The notes: generated by a model not told the origin, from the sequence alone. A stretch of 64,000 nucleotides of DNA from an uncultured Christensenella sp. (GCA_910584975.1 CAJUEA010000003.1:35168-99167); one strand, 5' to 3'; numbered from the stretch's first letter, positions 43,211 through 54,010 are shown. Numbers and translations: made by a program.

Positions 43211-45877
43211 ATGATAACATTTAAGGATGTCTACAAAGTTTATGAAAATGGTGCGATAGCTGTCAGCAATGTGTCTTTTACTCTGCAAGATACAGGAATG
43301 GTGGTTATTGTGGGGCATAGTGGGTCGGGCAAATCGACACTGCTTAATTTGTTGTCAAACAATGATATCCCCTCAAAGGGCGAAATCTTTTTGGATAATC
43401 AAAATTATAATGATATGGATAAATATATGCTTAACAAAAACTTTGCATATGTTTATCAAGATTTTAAACTTATTGAAAATCTTTCTGTTTATCAAAATAT
43501 TTTGCTAGCTTATGAACTTGCAAACAAGGATATTGACATTGATTTTGTTTTGCAAACAGCAGAGCATTTTGGAATTTCTGAGTTGCTGGATGAAAAAGTT
43601 TATACATTATCTGGTGGACAGCAACAAAGGGTTGCCATTGCAAGAGCAGTTGCAAGTAAAGCAAAAATAATTGTCGCAGATGAGCCAACAGGCAATTTGG
43701 ATAGCACAAACTCTGAAATTGTGTTTGAAACGCTAAAACAGCTTTCTAAGGATAATCTTGTTGTGGTTGTATCTCACGATAAACGAATCACTCATTTTGC
43801 TGACAGATTGATAAGATTGAAAAATGGCTCAATCATAGACGATTTTATGCTGGATGAAAACAAAAATAATGTTGAGGAAATTTTGCTTGATTATCAAGAA
43901 GAACAAATTGAACAAACAAGTAATGAAGAAAAAGAATCTTTGTTAAATCAACATTCTGAGAGTGATTATATGGCAGCAAATTCTGCCGTTCAACCCATAA
44001 AAAATAAAGCTGAAAGTTGTGACGATTCAGAGAATGTTGAATTTTCAAAAAACAAAGATAAAAAAGTAAAAAAACATTCAAAAATCGACACTAAAAGTAT
44101 ATTTAGCTATACAAAAGGAGTAAGTAAAAAAAGGAAAAAAGACGGATTATCCATCAAATCAATCAGTGCATTGACTTTGTCCTTCGGAAATAAAAATGTC
44201 AGCAAAAAAGTGACTTTGGCTGTGGTTTCCGTGGTTATGATTATGTTGATTTTTTTGAGCTCAGCTGTCTTGTTTTCTTCCACAGAATTTTCTTTTTGCA
44301 AAAATATGAAAATCAACAAGGCTCCATTTTTCGCTTACACCACAGGAGGCAATGGATATAGTCTTAATAAAGAGGAGTATGGCAAACTTAATGGCTATAT
44401 AAAAAACAAATATGGAAAAGAATGTTATGTTTATGAGCAAACATATTTGAATAATTATGTGGGTGATATTGTACCTGCAGGAGATGTGGTTGCACCTTCT
44501 TATGCAAAGCATATGAACTTAAATCATACGGATACTCTTTATATTGATAATCCTAGTGATTTAAATTTGAAATTTGTTGTTGGGGTGCCACCAAAGGCAA
44601 ATGACAAATATCCCGAAATTGCAATTTCAAAAACTTGGTACAATTATTTTTGTGAAGTAAAGCGTTTTGACAATAGCTTTGGAGAAATTGTTGATTTTGA
44701 AAAAACTGAACTTATTGGACAATATATTGAGCCATTCAATTTTGCAATCACAGGTGTTTTTGAGGATTATAACAACGACTACAATATGAACACGGATGAC
44801 AAAGACTGGCAATTGCACCTTTATAACAGTTTAGTTTTTACAATTGTGCGTCCACAAGCAGCACTTGCAAACAACAAAGCAATTTTTTTAAATCCGCTTA
44901 GTAATTATCGATTGGTGTTTGAGGATATGCAAAGACAAACTTTTTCTTTTGCACCAAATTCAAAAGAGTTTTATGACTATTATTTTAAAGATCACAAGTT
45001 CACTCCACTTGTTGAAAATGAAGTTTTGATTGATAAGTCCTATGCAGAGAGTTATAGGTATCAATCGGGGAATAAAATTGAAGTAGGCTCACAAGTCAAA
45101 TTGAAATTTATTAAGGAAAGACCGGGGATTTCAGGTGGATTATATTTGGGGGATTATGGCACAAAAACTTTTGTGGTTAAAGACATTGTGGATAATCTTA
45201 ATGCGATTGTTATCAATGAAAAAGTTTTTAATGAGTGGACAGATGGTATTTTGCCATTGTCTGAAAATTTTGCAATAAGTAGCAAAAAAGTAACTCCACA
45301 AATGTTAAAAGATATTAGAAACTTTGCATACAATGGCATTTCTGCTGAAATTTCAAGCCTTATCAAAGATGACTTTTATAAGGAAAATTTTTATTTGGAT
45401 TTTTATATGTTCAAATGCAACAGAAATGATGAATATACCAATTCTGTTATTATGATTGTAAGAATGTGTATTGCGTTACCTTTGTTTATTCTGTCGGTTA
45501 TGGTGTTTGGCATTGTTGCTTCTGTGCTGATTGCAGATATGATAAAATCAAAAAGCAATGAAATTTTGATTCTAAAAACACTTGGTGCAAAAAGCTTGGA
45601 TATATGGAAAATCTTTGGTTGTATTTTGTTGTTACTGGTAGTGTTCCAATTTGTAGTCGGCACACTGCTAGGCGTGGGAATAGTTGGTGCTCTTAATGCA
45701 TTTTGGATGATAATTGGGAGCTATGATTTTTATGCCACAACATTTTTTATCACAGCACCATGCGTATTTATCGTGTTGCTTGCAATTGCTGGGATAAGTG
45801 CTTTTGGATTGTGGTTTAATGTCAAAAAGTTGAATGACGAAAATTTGCGTTGTGCTTTTCAAAATCAAAAGAAATAA
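43211..45877 (+). CDS. Single-chain ABC transporter: ATPase fused to FtsX-type permease (1)
   Basis: An 888-residue MacB-like protein. The ATPase is N-terminal: Walker A GHSGSGKS (35-42), LSGGQQQR (133-140), ADEPTGNLDS (156-165) and a switch His. A long charged linker (about 225-335) leads to span 1 (about 337-360), an outside domain, and three spans near the C-terminus (about 745-775, 795-825, 845-870), with an FtsX-like ILKTLGAKSLDIWKI. A copy of the dispersed motif lies in the linker at 44077-44098. It starts behind GAGGGGG, is 15 bases before its paralogue, and no histidine kinase or regulator is adjacent. Substrate unknown. Confidence 0.88.
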   Translation: MITFKDVYKVYENGAIAVSNVSFTLQDTGMVVIVGHSGSGKSTLLNLLSNNDIPSKGEIFLDNQNYNDMDKYMLNKNFAYVYQDFKLIENLSVYQNILLAYELANKDIDIDFVLQTAEHFGISELLDEKVYTLSGGQQQRVAIARAVASKAKIIVADEPTGNLDSTNSEIVFETLKQLSKDNLVVVVSHDKRITHFADRLIRLKNGSIIDDFMLDENKNNVEEILLDYQEEQIEQTSNEEKESLLNQHSESDYMAANSAVQPIKNKAESCDDSENVEFSKNKDKKVKKHSKIDTKSIFSYTKGVSKKRKKDGLSIKSISALTLSFGNKNVSKKVTLAVVSVVMIMLIFLSSAVLFSSTEFSFCKNMKINKAPFFAYTTGGNGYSLNKEEYGKLNGYIKNKYGKECYVYEQTYLNNYVGDIVPAGDVVAPSYAKHMNLNHTDTLYIDNPSDLNLKFVVGVPPKANDKYPEIAISKTWYNYFCEVKRFDNSFGEIVDFEKTELIGQYIEPFNFAITGVFEDYNNDYNMNTDDKDWQLHLYNSLVFTIVRPQAALANNKAIFLNPLSNYRLVFEDMQRQTFSFAPNSKEFYDYYFKDHKFTPLVENEVLIDKSYAESYRYQSGNKIEVGSQVKLKFIKERPGISGGLYLGDYGTKTFVVKDIVDNLNAIVINEKVFNEWTDGILPLSENFAISSKKVTPQMLKDIRNFAYNGISAEISSLIKDDFYKENFYLDFYMFKCNRNDEYTNSVIMIVRMCIALPLFILSVMVFGIVASVLIADMIKSKSNEILILKTLGAKSLDIWKIFGCILLLLVVFQFVVGTLLGVGIVGALNAFWMIIGSYDFYATTFFITAPCVFIVLLAIAGISAFGLWFNVKKLNDENLRCAFQNQKK
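44077..44098 (+). repeat. Dispersed motif copy inside a coding linker
   Basis: TTCAAAAATCGACACTAAAA, two differences from TCAAAAATCGGTACTAAA. It encodes SKIDTK in the disordered linker of the fused ABC protein, so the reading frame differs from that used in spoIIIAE. Confidence 0.65.
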
Positions 45878-45892
45878 CAGAGGGGGGTTATT

Positions 45893-48502
45893 ATGATAAA
45901 ATTGCAAAATGTAAGCAAAACTTACGAAAACGGAACTTTGGCAGTTGACGATGTGAATTTTGAATTGCCGGAAAAAGGTATGGTCGCCATTGTTGGAACA
46001 AGTGGTTGTGGCAAATCAACTATTCTCAATTTAATGTCGCACAATGACATTGTATCTTCAGGCGAAATTTTATATAATGACAAAAATGCAAATGAGTTTG
46101 ATGGGGGTTCTTTGGCTAATGATTTTGCATATGTTTATCAAGATTTCAAACTAATTGACAACTTGACTGCTTATCAAAACATCATGATTGGCAGTGAGCT
46201 TGCAGAAAATGGTGCAGACTACGAATTTGTTTTGGAGATTGCAAAAAACTTAGGCATAGTGGATAATCTTGATGAAAAAGTTTATGCATTATCTGGTGGC
46301 GAGCAACAAAGGGTTGCCATTGCAAGAGCGATTGCAAGAAAGCCTAAAGTGATTTTTGCTGACGAGCCGACTGGCAATTTGGACGAGGAAAATAGCATTA
46401 ATGTTTGCAACATTTTGAGAAAACTTGCAAATGATATTTTGGTTGTGGTTGTATCACACGAGCAAGAAATTGCTGACTGGGCAGACAGGGTAATAACAAT
46501 GCTTGACGGAAAAATTTTGTCGGATGAGGCAGGAAAGGCAATGCCTGAAAAGCAACTGGAAAGGGATGAAAATAGTTTGTCGGATAGCGAAGTTGCAGAG
46601 CTTATAAGGCAAAAAAATCAAAAAGGGGAAAAGACAGGTGAGTTTTTCTCTTTCAAAAACAAGCCGAAAACAGCAAAGAAGAAAAAAGGACTTTCAGCAA
46701 AATCTTCAGTTGGGTTAAGTCTTGCATTGCTCAACAAAGATATTGCAAAAAAAGTTTGCCTAACCATAGTTATGATTATTTTGATATCAGTCATGGTACT
46801 TTCTGTTTCAATGTCTTTTGCCACATCTGAAAAAACTTTGGCAAACGCAATCAATAATTTGAATGGCGATAAAAAGTTGTTTGAAGTTGATTATGTTGTT
46901 GGCAAAGATGATTATAAAATGGATGACCACAATTTAAGTCAAATTGATGGTATTCTTGAAAGAAATAACCTCGACTTTTATGAAATTGGCACTGGCGAAG
47001 TGATTGCAAATGGTTGGGGAAATTTGCAGACCAACAATGCAAATTTGTCAGCATATTTTGTGGATATGGAGCTGAAAAATCAAGAAAGAGCATTGTTTGT
47101 TGATGACCCAAAAAGTTTGGGGATAGAAATTTTAATCGGAAGGACAGCAACTAAAAATAATGAAATTGTGATTTCAAAAACATACTATGATTATTTGCTG
47201 CATTGCAAAAATTTTTATGTGGAAATCAACGAAATTGAGTATGAGTTAAGTTTTGATGAAAGCAATATTTTGGATTCAGTAATAAGTCCGTTTGGCGTGA
47301 AAATTTGTGGCGTTTTTGATGACAGAAATAATGTGGATAATAGTTTGAAAGATAAACAATGGGATAAATTGTCTGTAGCAGAACAAACGGAAATAAAAAC
47401 AATAGTAAATCTTGAGCATCGCACAAATCCACTTATCAATCTTGTTATCAAATGCAAATCTGCTCAACAAGATTGGAAACAATTTGCAGGTGTTAACTCC
47501 GATTTGAAAATTGCCGTTGAGGATTGCTTTGGCTATCAAAATGCCGAATATTATTTTGAGTATATGCCATACAGCGATTGCACAAAAAGATATTTCAATT
47601 TTGACTTGGGCATAAATCCAAAGGATTTGGAGCAAAACAGCATCATTGTGGATAAAAATACTTTGGCAAAGTTGAATGAGTATTTGATTAGCAATCATTT
47701 TGACGAAGTTTTTGAAGGTGACAAAATCTCTTTGTCAGTGGTTGGCATGACAAAACTTGAACCTATGGGATATTATTATCCTAATAAAGTGTACAAAATT
47801 CAAGAATTTACCATTGCAAAAGTATTGGATGATATGGGCACAGCAAATGGCAAAATTTTGTTTAGTGAAAGAGTTTTTGACAAACTTACTGGCTATGGCA
47901 AACTTTCCACTGAGCGAATGATTTGTGCTGATAAGGTCACTGCAAAGCAACTTACAGCTTTAAATAAAGATTACAAAAGGCATTTTGAGTTAAAGTTTCA
48001 AGCTTGGTCAGATAGCTATTTGTCTTATTCAATAGCAGGTTGCCCTATGACAAGAGTATCCGATTATGATTTTATTGGAATTTGCCAAAAATATGTGAGC
48101 ATTCCACTTATGATTGTGGCAATTTTACTGACTGTTGCAATGATAGTGTTGTTCTATTTTGATTTTGTAAAAACAAAAGCAAACGAACTTTTGATTTTAA
48201 AATCTTTGGGTGCAAAAACAAAAGACTTTTTGGGGATATACGGAATTTTCAGCCTTGCACTCATTATTGTTCAGTTGATATTTGGCTTGGCGTTTGGCAG
48301 TCTTTTGATTTATATTGTCAACATTTTGGCATCAAATATAAGTGGTTATATGTCTGTATTTTCAGTGTTCTATCTTGATGCAGCTGCTTGGATTTTCAGC
48401 ATTTGTGCAATAGCAGTTATAAATGTAATCAGCCTTGCAATAAGTATGGCTGGAATAAACAACAAAAATCTTCGCAAATCCTTCCAAAAACTAAAAAAAT
48501 AA
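45893..48502 (+). CDS. Single-chain ABC transporter: ATPase fused to FtsX-type permease (2)
   Basis: An 869-residue paralogue of the preceding gene with the same order: ATPase (Walker A GTSGCGKS 35-42, LSGGEQQR, ADEPTGNLDE), charged linker (about 220-270), span 1 (about 288-310), outside domain, and three C-terminal spans. The ATPase halves are close in sequence (AYVYQDFKLI.NL..YQN) while the outside domains are strongly diverged, so the two may form a heterodimer. It begins 15 bases after the first gene with GAGGGGGG ahead. A long perfect hairpin follows. Confidence 0.88.
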   Translation: MIKLQNVSKTYENGTLAVDDVNFELPEKGMVAIVGTSGCGKSTILNLMSHNDIVSSGEILYNDKNANEFDGGSLANDFAYVYQDFKLIDNLTAYQNIMIGSELAENGADYEFVLEIAKNLGIVDNLDEKVYALSGGEQQRVAIARAIARKPKVIFADEPTGNLDEENSINVCNILRKLANDILVVVVSHEQEIADWADRVITMLDGKILSDEAGKAMPEKQLERDENSLSDSEVAELIRQKNQKGEKTGEFFSFKNKPKTAKKKKGLSAKSSVGLSLALLNKDIAKKVCLTIVMIILISVMVLSVSMSFATSEKTLANAINNLNGDKKLFEVDYVVGKDDYKMDDHNLSQIDGILERNNLDFYEIGTGEVIANGWGNLQTNNANLSAYFVDMELKNQERALFVDDPKSLGIEILIGRTATKNNEIVISKTYYDYLLHCKNFYVEINEIEYELSFDESNILDSVISPFGVKICGVFDDRNNVDNSLKDKQWDKLSVAEQTEIKTIVNLEHRTNPLINLVIKCKSAQQDWKQFAGVNSDLKIAVEDCFGYQNAEYYFEYMPYSDCTKRYFNFDLGINPKDLEQNSIIVDKNTLAKLNEYLISNHFDEVFEGDKISLSVVGMTKLEPMGYYYPNKVYKIQEFTIAKVLDDMGTANGKILFSERVFDKLTGYGKLSTERMICADKVTAKQLTALNKDYKRHFELKFQAWSDSYLSYSIAGCPMTRVSDYDFIGICQKYVSIPLMIVAILLTVAMIVLFYFDFVKTKANELLILKSLGAKTKDFLGIYGIFSLALIIVQLIFGLAFGSLLIYIVNILASNISGYMSVFSVFYLDAAAWIFSICAIAVINVISLAISMAGINNKNLRKSFQKLKK

Positions 48503-48807
48503 TCAATTTTTTTCAATTTTAATATTGACATTATCTTAAATTTAGAATATACTATAAGTATACAAAGTGTTTCTTTTAAGATATTTATTAAAAATTGTTT
48601 TTATATCAAAATTATTATTGAAATTATTTAGAGTAGATAGACTTCAAAAGCATAGACTTTTGAAGTCTATCTTTTAAAAATGGGGGTGACAAAATTTTAG
48701 TTTGTGGGAAAATAGTCAATGTCTTTTGACATCTTGAAATTGATAAAAAATTTAATTATTGATTTCAATCGGCATATTAAATGCTGTTTAAAAATTCAGT
48801 GAGGAGT
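48503..48807. other. Non-coding gap before the lipoprotein gene
   Basis: About 300 bases with the terminator at 48635-48676 and no gene. No promoter for the lipoprotein that I trust. Confidence 0.6.
48635..48676 (+). terminator. Terminator after the fused ABC pair
   Basis: AGATAGACTTCAAAAG pairs without mismatch with CTTTTGAAGTCTATCT (16 bp, 6-base loop), then TTTT. The T-run is short but the stem is very stable. Confidence 0.8.
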
Positions 48808-49317
48808 ATGAAAAAAAATATTAAAATTATCGTTTCAATATTGCTTTTAGTTATGCTTTTTAGCCTTGGCATTTTGTTAACTGGGTGTGATAACAATGAA
48901 GAACCAGGTTTTACAAAAGTAACTTTGCATCCAATAAATGCAATAACAGGCAATGAAATAAAACCAGGAGCAACCATTAAAATTAGTCAAAAAGATATTA
49001 AAGGCAAATATGATTGGCTAAAATTTGCTTATGAAATTGAAGGAGTAAAAAAACATGTGTCATTGGAAAATAAATATGTGAAAAATCGAGATATCAGGTA
49101 TAGTGAATTGTATCATTTAACAAGTATTTATGCCGAAATTAATAATGAAAAAACAATTTTGAAACAATGGGGAAGAGTTTCTACCCTAAGTGAAAAAGGT
49201 GTTTACAATATTAGTATTGGATTTAATGAGCGTGTAACTGATTTGGATCGAATAGTTTTTACTCCATCATATCGATTTGACACATGTGATTTCCAATTTG
49301 TATTGGAAATAAATTAA
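48808..49317 (+). CDS. Lipoprotein next to the InlB-repeat protein
   Basis: A 169-residue exported lipoprotein: signal peptide MKKNIKIIVSILLLVMLF, lipobox LLTGC with Cys27, then a beta-rich body of no known family. The frame extends to 48781, but the signal peptide starts at 48808 and GAGG lies ahead of that ATG. It lies 20 bases before the giant surface protein gene, so the two are probably co-transcribed. Confidence 0.75.
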   Translation: MKKNIKIIVSILLLVMLFSLGILLTGCDNNEEPGFTKVTLHPINAITGNEIKPGATIKISQKDIKGKYDWLKFAYEIEGVKKHVSLENKYVKNRDIRYSELYHLTSIYAEINNEKTILKQWGRVSTLSEKGVYNISIGFNERVTDLDRIVFTPSYRFDTCDFQFVLEIN

Positions 49318-49337
49318 ATTATATTTTGGGGGATAAA

Positions 49338-52300
49338 ATGTGTAATAAAAAAACTAATAATAAAATTTTTATTGTTGCAGTTTTAATTATCGCTTTGTTG
49401 TTAAGCACAATCGCATTAGTTGTGCCAAAAACAAATTTGCATAATAAAAACTTGCAACTAAATAATGATACTAGTTATGAAGATAAAATTGCTAATTTAA
49501 CAGAGGGTACATATTCTTTCACAAACAATGAGATTGTAAACGGCATCAACATAGATGAATATGTAAACTATTATGCAAAAAATGCATCAGTTAAATATAG
49601 TGCAGCTAAAGTAAAATATGTTATGAGTGTGTATGGGAATGATGATATAGTCAATTTTATTCCAGAAGATTTGTTTAAAACTACTGGTTTTAAACAGCAT
49701 TTTGGTAAAAAATATGGGTTTGTTGTGAGCACATCAGAAAGATTAAATTGTCAGGCATTAATTTCTTCAGTAATGCTTGTAAAAATTACAACTTCTGATG
49801 TTTATGACTCGACATCTCACCTTAAAATAAGGGTGGAACCAATCTTTCAAGCAGATTTTGCTTATGTAAACAAAAGTATTACAAAAATGGTTGCAATAGA
49901 ATATCAAAGTAAGGATATTTTTGTTAATAATTATCTTGATAAGGTTATAATGGATTATCAATGTGATGGGGAAGAATTTATTGTGCCTGTTCCAACTGAT
50001 GCTTTGGGACTTAATATGGAATTTAAGCAACATAATAAATTAAGATTATCAAATCCAACAAATATGGTTTCATTGTATAATGTCAATGGACTAAATCCTT
50101 GGGATAATGGATTTGACCCATATAAAGATAAAGGAGCGTTTTTCAGTCAAATTGATTTTGCATATGAAGGAAAATATTTGGTGCCAACTCAATCGGATTA
50201 TGCTGATATAGGTGAATTATCAGTAAATATGATTAGCACAACTTTTGATGCACTGGACTTGTTACATGCAATAGATAATTTGAAAGAATTAAAATATCTT
50301 AAATCAGTGTTCAAAGCTATGCCATATGTTGGAGTAGCATTTTCAACAATTGATATCATAGCAGATATTGCAAAATTGACTAGCAAAGCGAAATTTGAAG
50401 AAATTGGAAAAGAAAAGAAATTTTCTTATAAGGCATTTTTTAATAATAAGGAGCAACAAATACAAAATGGAGGATTGCAAAAAGATGCTACTATTGCAAT
50501 AAAAATTAATGAACCTGGCAAACAATTTTTGGTTGGCACAGGTGATTTTTTTGAATTTGATTATCAAATAAATACTCAAGACCCAAATGTCGATATGGTT
50601 TATGCAAGTATGTTTGTGTGTGATGTTTATCAAGCAAACACAGCTGGTTCGTTAAACAATAAATCTGAAACTATTTTATTGGGTAATGTTGCAAGTGTTT
50701 TTAGCAATGAACTAATAAACAATAAAGATAAAAATTACAAGGAAGTTCCTGCGATTGATATAGATCAAACAAATTTGGATTACGAAACTATAAATATTTT
50801 GCCAAATAGAGAAAGTGTTATTAAGATAACGCCTAAATTTACTGGCAAGTTTGATTTGACAATGAGTGAAAATCCATATGCTAAATTTAAAGTTTATAGG
50901 GTGCTTAAAGCGGCTGTTATTGGTAAGGATTATCGATTTGGCAGTGTGTATGCAAGTAGCGTTATGAAAAATAATTGTGCAGTTATTGAAAATTTAAATT
51001 TAAACAACAATTTTTCTTATATTATTGTAGCTGATTTGCAAAATAATTCTGCTAATGATAAAATTAGTACCCGTTATGATATTTTGAATTTAAATATTAA
51101 ATTCTTAGCAAATGAAATACATTATGGTAGTAATAATTTAGAATTGGAAAACAAAGAGGAAATCATTGCTTTTAATTGTAAGTATAATATGTACTATTAT
51201 TTTGATTTCAATAAAGAGCAATTTGAGTCAATCTTTTTGTTAAATAACGAATATGATATTGTACAAGATTGTTTATTAAGTGATGAGATAAAAGTATCTT
51301 CAAATTATGGTAGCAAGGTAATATTTTTTAAAGTAGTATTTAAAGATAATGTTGATAGAACCATAGATGTTTCAATAAGAGATGAAATGAATGTAATTTT
51401 TACAAATGCTGATAATACAATAAATGAGTTTGACAAGCAAATTATTATTAATACGCAAGACGAATTTTCTTTGCCACAACCAATAAAAAATGGATATGTA
51501 TTTGAAGGTTGGATTATGAACAATGGCAATCCTGATATTATTATAAATAATCAAAACATTTTCCATTTTGCAAGACCTGATTTAGAGTTAATAGCAATAT
51601 GGTCTGTGATTGAATATGATATAACCTTTGTGACAAATGGTGGAACATCAATTGATAGTGTAAAATATAACATAAAATATTCTTTTGACTTAAATGGTTT
51701 AACTCCAACAAAAGATAGTTATCATTTTGCAGGTTGGTATGATAATCCACAATTTAGTGGTAGTAGAATTAATGTGTTAAAAGCAGGCAATTATGGCGAT
51801 AGAACTTATTATGCAAAATGGATAAAAAATCAACTGCAATTGGAACTTGATGTTAATAAAGCAGCAGTTGATGGTGTAGATGTTAAGATTAATCAAACTG
51901 ATTTTGTAGTGAATTATGGTAAATCATATACCTTGCCAGTTCCATATGCCGATGGTTTTATTTTTGAAGGTTGGTATTATGGTAATAAAAAATTAACAAA
52001 TGCTTATGGGATTAGCCTACAAGTTTTTGAAGAAGATTCAGATATTACTTTGACAGCGCATTGGGCAAGAGAAGTCTTTTATTTTAGGATTAATAAAAAT
52101 AATGGCACCTATGTATGGCTAACGCAAATTGGGGATGAATTTGTTGTAATGCCAAATAAAGTTGGTATTGAGTTTTCTGTAGGAATGTGTCCAAATTGCT
52201 TTATCATTGGACAGCTTGCACTGAAAAATGAAAATAGTGAATTAATTAGACAAAGATTATTCCGAGAAGGAAAATATTTTACACATATGTCAACTGCAAA

Positions 52301-53960
52301 TTCAAAGGAAAGCTTTTGTTGGAAGGATATTAATGCCTTGTCATTGTTTGATAGGGACAAAACTTTTGCGTTATATCCACAATATAATACAGAAAAATAT
52401 AGGATTGTAATTTCAAAAGATAAAGTATCACAAGAAGAATTTGTGCTTGAATATGGACAAAATTTATATGAAAATGGCGTATTTTTGCCACAAGTAACTA
52501 CAATTTTTGATGATAAAAATGGTTATTATGTTGATGGATATGAGGTGGCAGATGTTATTGAAAATTATAAGTATAATGGTAGCCACTTTGCTATTGGCAG
52601 TGTTTTTAACTATAAGCAGATGCCTGATTTATCAAATCAATTTTTCACATATGATGACATATATTCCATCTATCTGACGGCACATTATTCACCAAAGCAT
52701 TATGTTGTAAATTTTGAAAATGTGGTTGATGAGTTGGAACCAATTGAAGTTGAATTTGGTGGAATTTATACTTATAATAAAGCATTGCCTGTTCCATTGA
52801 AAAACGGCTATATTTTTGCTGGGTGGTGTGTTTCGGGAAATGGAGAGCCAATTTCAAATAATTTGGGATACATTGAACAATGGAATATTGCAAGTGATTG
52901 TACACTATATGCAAAATGGGATATTGCCGAATTTACAATTACATTGGATGCTAATAGTGGTTCTGTTGATCAAACTGAAATCAAGTATAATATTGAAATG
53001 GAAACATTTAAATTGCCTATTGCCTATAAAAGTTGGTATACATTTATGGGTTGGAAATATGGCAATCAAACTATTACTGAGTTAGAAACAGGAACCTATG
53101 GAGATATTGTTTTAGTTGCTGTATGGGATAAAGAAAAGGTTAACGCAATTATTTTTGGAGAAAATATAATAGATAGAAATGGATTAATAATTGATATTAG
53201 TTTGTCAGGGTCGTTAATTAGTCAATCTTTTATAATCGAAGATACAGTTAGTGAGATAACATTTACGGGAAGATTGTTACCTATGTCATATAAAACAATT
53301 AAAATCAAACCTAGAACTAAAGATTTGTCAATAAAATTAAAACAATTTAATGTTTATGGAAATTATAATGGATCTGTTATTGATGCTAGCGAATGTCATA
53401 CTTTAAATTTAATTGTGGATGGAAAAAACTTTTTAGGTTCAGGAAACAAATTTTTGACAACTGTAGATTCTATTAAGGCTGCAATTATGTGTCAAAATAT
53501 TAATATTTCAGGGACTAATAATGGAGAGTTAGAATTGCTGGGTGGTGCAGGTTTTGGGCTAGTAGATAATAAGCATGGTTTGTCTGGTTCGTCTGGTATT
53601 TATGGAACTGGAAGTACAATGAGAATATCAAATGTCAAATTGACGGCAACTGGTGGCAATGGCTATGGTGGATATGTTGATAACAATGGCGGCATTGGTG
53701 GTAATGGTGGCAATGGCGGACATGGTATATACTTTTATGGTAGAATTATAGTAAATGATAGTAGTAAAGTTGTTGCAAAAGCAGGTAATGGTGGTAATGC
53801 TGGTAGTCGTGGCAGGCCTGGTAGTCCTGGTTCACCGGTTATTGCGTCTGATGGGGTTTCAGGTACAATTGAAAGAATATATGGAGATTCTGGTAGTTAT
53901 TCATTGAATTCATATGACTTTGTAGAAAATGAAATACAATTAGATACTAATATTGCATAA
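49338..53960 (+). CDS. Giant surface protein with InlB B-repeats and Gly-rich/collagen-like end
   Basis: A 1540-residue exported protein. The N-terminal signal/anchor span is about 10-29. The first ~650 residues match nothing I know. Then at least five Listeria/Bacteroides-type repeats (Flg_new/InlB B), ending in GW...W signatures, at about 683-755, 758-827, 834-909, 1120-1194 and 1197-1264; one insert carries CPNC near 950. Residues about 1434-1504 are Gly/Asn-rich with a short GRPGSPGSP collagen-like part. No LPxTG or membrane anchor ends the protein, so it may be held by its N-terminal span or by other means. ATG 49338 follows GGGGG; the TTG at 49326 is less likely. Confidence 0.82.
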   Translation: MCNKKTNNKIFIVAVLIIALLLSTIALVVPKTNLHNKNLQLNNDTSYEDKIANLTEGTYSFTNNEIVNGINIDEYVNYYAKNASVKYSAAKVKYVMSVYGNDDIVNFIPEDLFKTTGFKQHFGKKYGFVVSTSERLNCQALISSVMLVKITTSDVYDSTSHLKIRVEPIFQADFAYVNKSITKMVAIEYQSKDIFVNNYLDKVIMDYQCDGEEFIVPVPTDALGLNMEFKQHNKLRLSNPTNMVSLYNVNGLNPWDNGFDPYKDKGAFFSQIDFAYEGKYLVPTQSDYADIGELSVNMISTTFDALDLLHAIDNLKELKYLKSVFKAMPYVGVAFSTIDIIADIAKLTSKAKFEEIGKEKKFSYKAFFNNKEQQIQNGGLQKDATIAIKINEPGKQFLVGTGDFFEFDYQINTQDPNVDMVYASMFVCDVYQANTAGSLNNKSETILLGNVASVFSNELINNKDKNYKEVPAIDIDQTNLDYETINILPNRESVIKITPKFTGKFDLTMSENPYAKFKVYRVLKAAVIGKDYRFGSVYASSVMKNNCAVIENLNLNNNFSYIIVADLQNNSANDKISTRYDILNLNIKFLANEIHYGSNNLELENKEEIIAFNCKYNMYYYFDFNKEQFESIFLLNNEYDIVQDCLLSDEIKVSSNYGSKVIFFKVVFKDNVDRTIDVSIRDEMNVIFTNADNTINEFDKQIIINTQDEFSLPQPIKNGYVFEGWIMNNGNPDIIINNQNIFHFARPDLELIAIWSVIEYDITFVTNGGTSIDSVKYNIKYSFDLNGLTPTKDSYHFAGWYDNPQFSGSRINVLKAGNYGDRTYYAKWIKNQLQLELDVNKAAVDGVDVKINQTDFVVNYGKSYTLPVPYADGFIFEGWYYGNKKLTNAYGISLQVFEEDSDITLTAHWAREVFYFRINKNNGTYVWLTQIGDEFVVMPNKVGIEFSVGMCPNCFIIGQLALKNENSELIRQRLFREGKYFTHMSTANSKESFCWKDINALSLFDRDKTFALYPQYNTEKYRIVISKDKVSQEEFVLEYGQNLYENGVFLPQVTTIFDDKNGYYVDGYEVADVIENYKYNGSHFAIGSVFNYKQMPDLSNQFFTYDDIYSIYLTAHYSPKHYVVNFENVVDELEPIEVEFGGIYTYNKALPVPLKNGYIFAGWCVSGNGEPISNNLGYIEQWNIASDCTLYAKWDIAEFTITLDANSGSVDQTEIKYNIEMETFKLPIAYKSWYTFMGWKYGNQTITELETGTYGDIVLVAVWDKEKVNAIIFGENIIDRNGLIIDISLSGSLISQSFIIEDTVSEITFTGRLLPMSYKTIKIKPRTKDLSIKLKQFNVYGNYNGSVIDASECHTLNLIVDGKNFLGSGNKFLTTVDSIKAAIMCQNINISGTNNGELELLGGAGFGLVDNKHGLSGSSGIYGTGSTMRISNVKLTATGGNGYGGYVDNNGGIGGNGGNGGHGIYFYGRIIVNDSSKVVAKAGNGGNAGSRGRPGSPGSPVIASDGVSGTIERIYGDSGSYSLNSYDFVENEIQLDTNIA

Positions 53961-54010
53961 TAATATAATGTCAAACATTTATATAATTATTAGATGAATT
54001 TCAAATTATA

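Noticed and set aside
49338..53960. InlB repeats read as a DNA repeat array or CRISPR
   Set aside because: The repeats are protein-level, diverged at the DNA level, and in a single long frame. No CRISPR array or cas gene is in the window.
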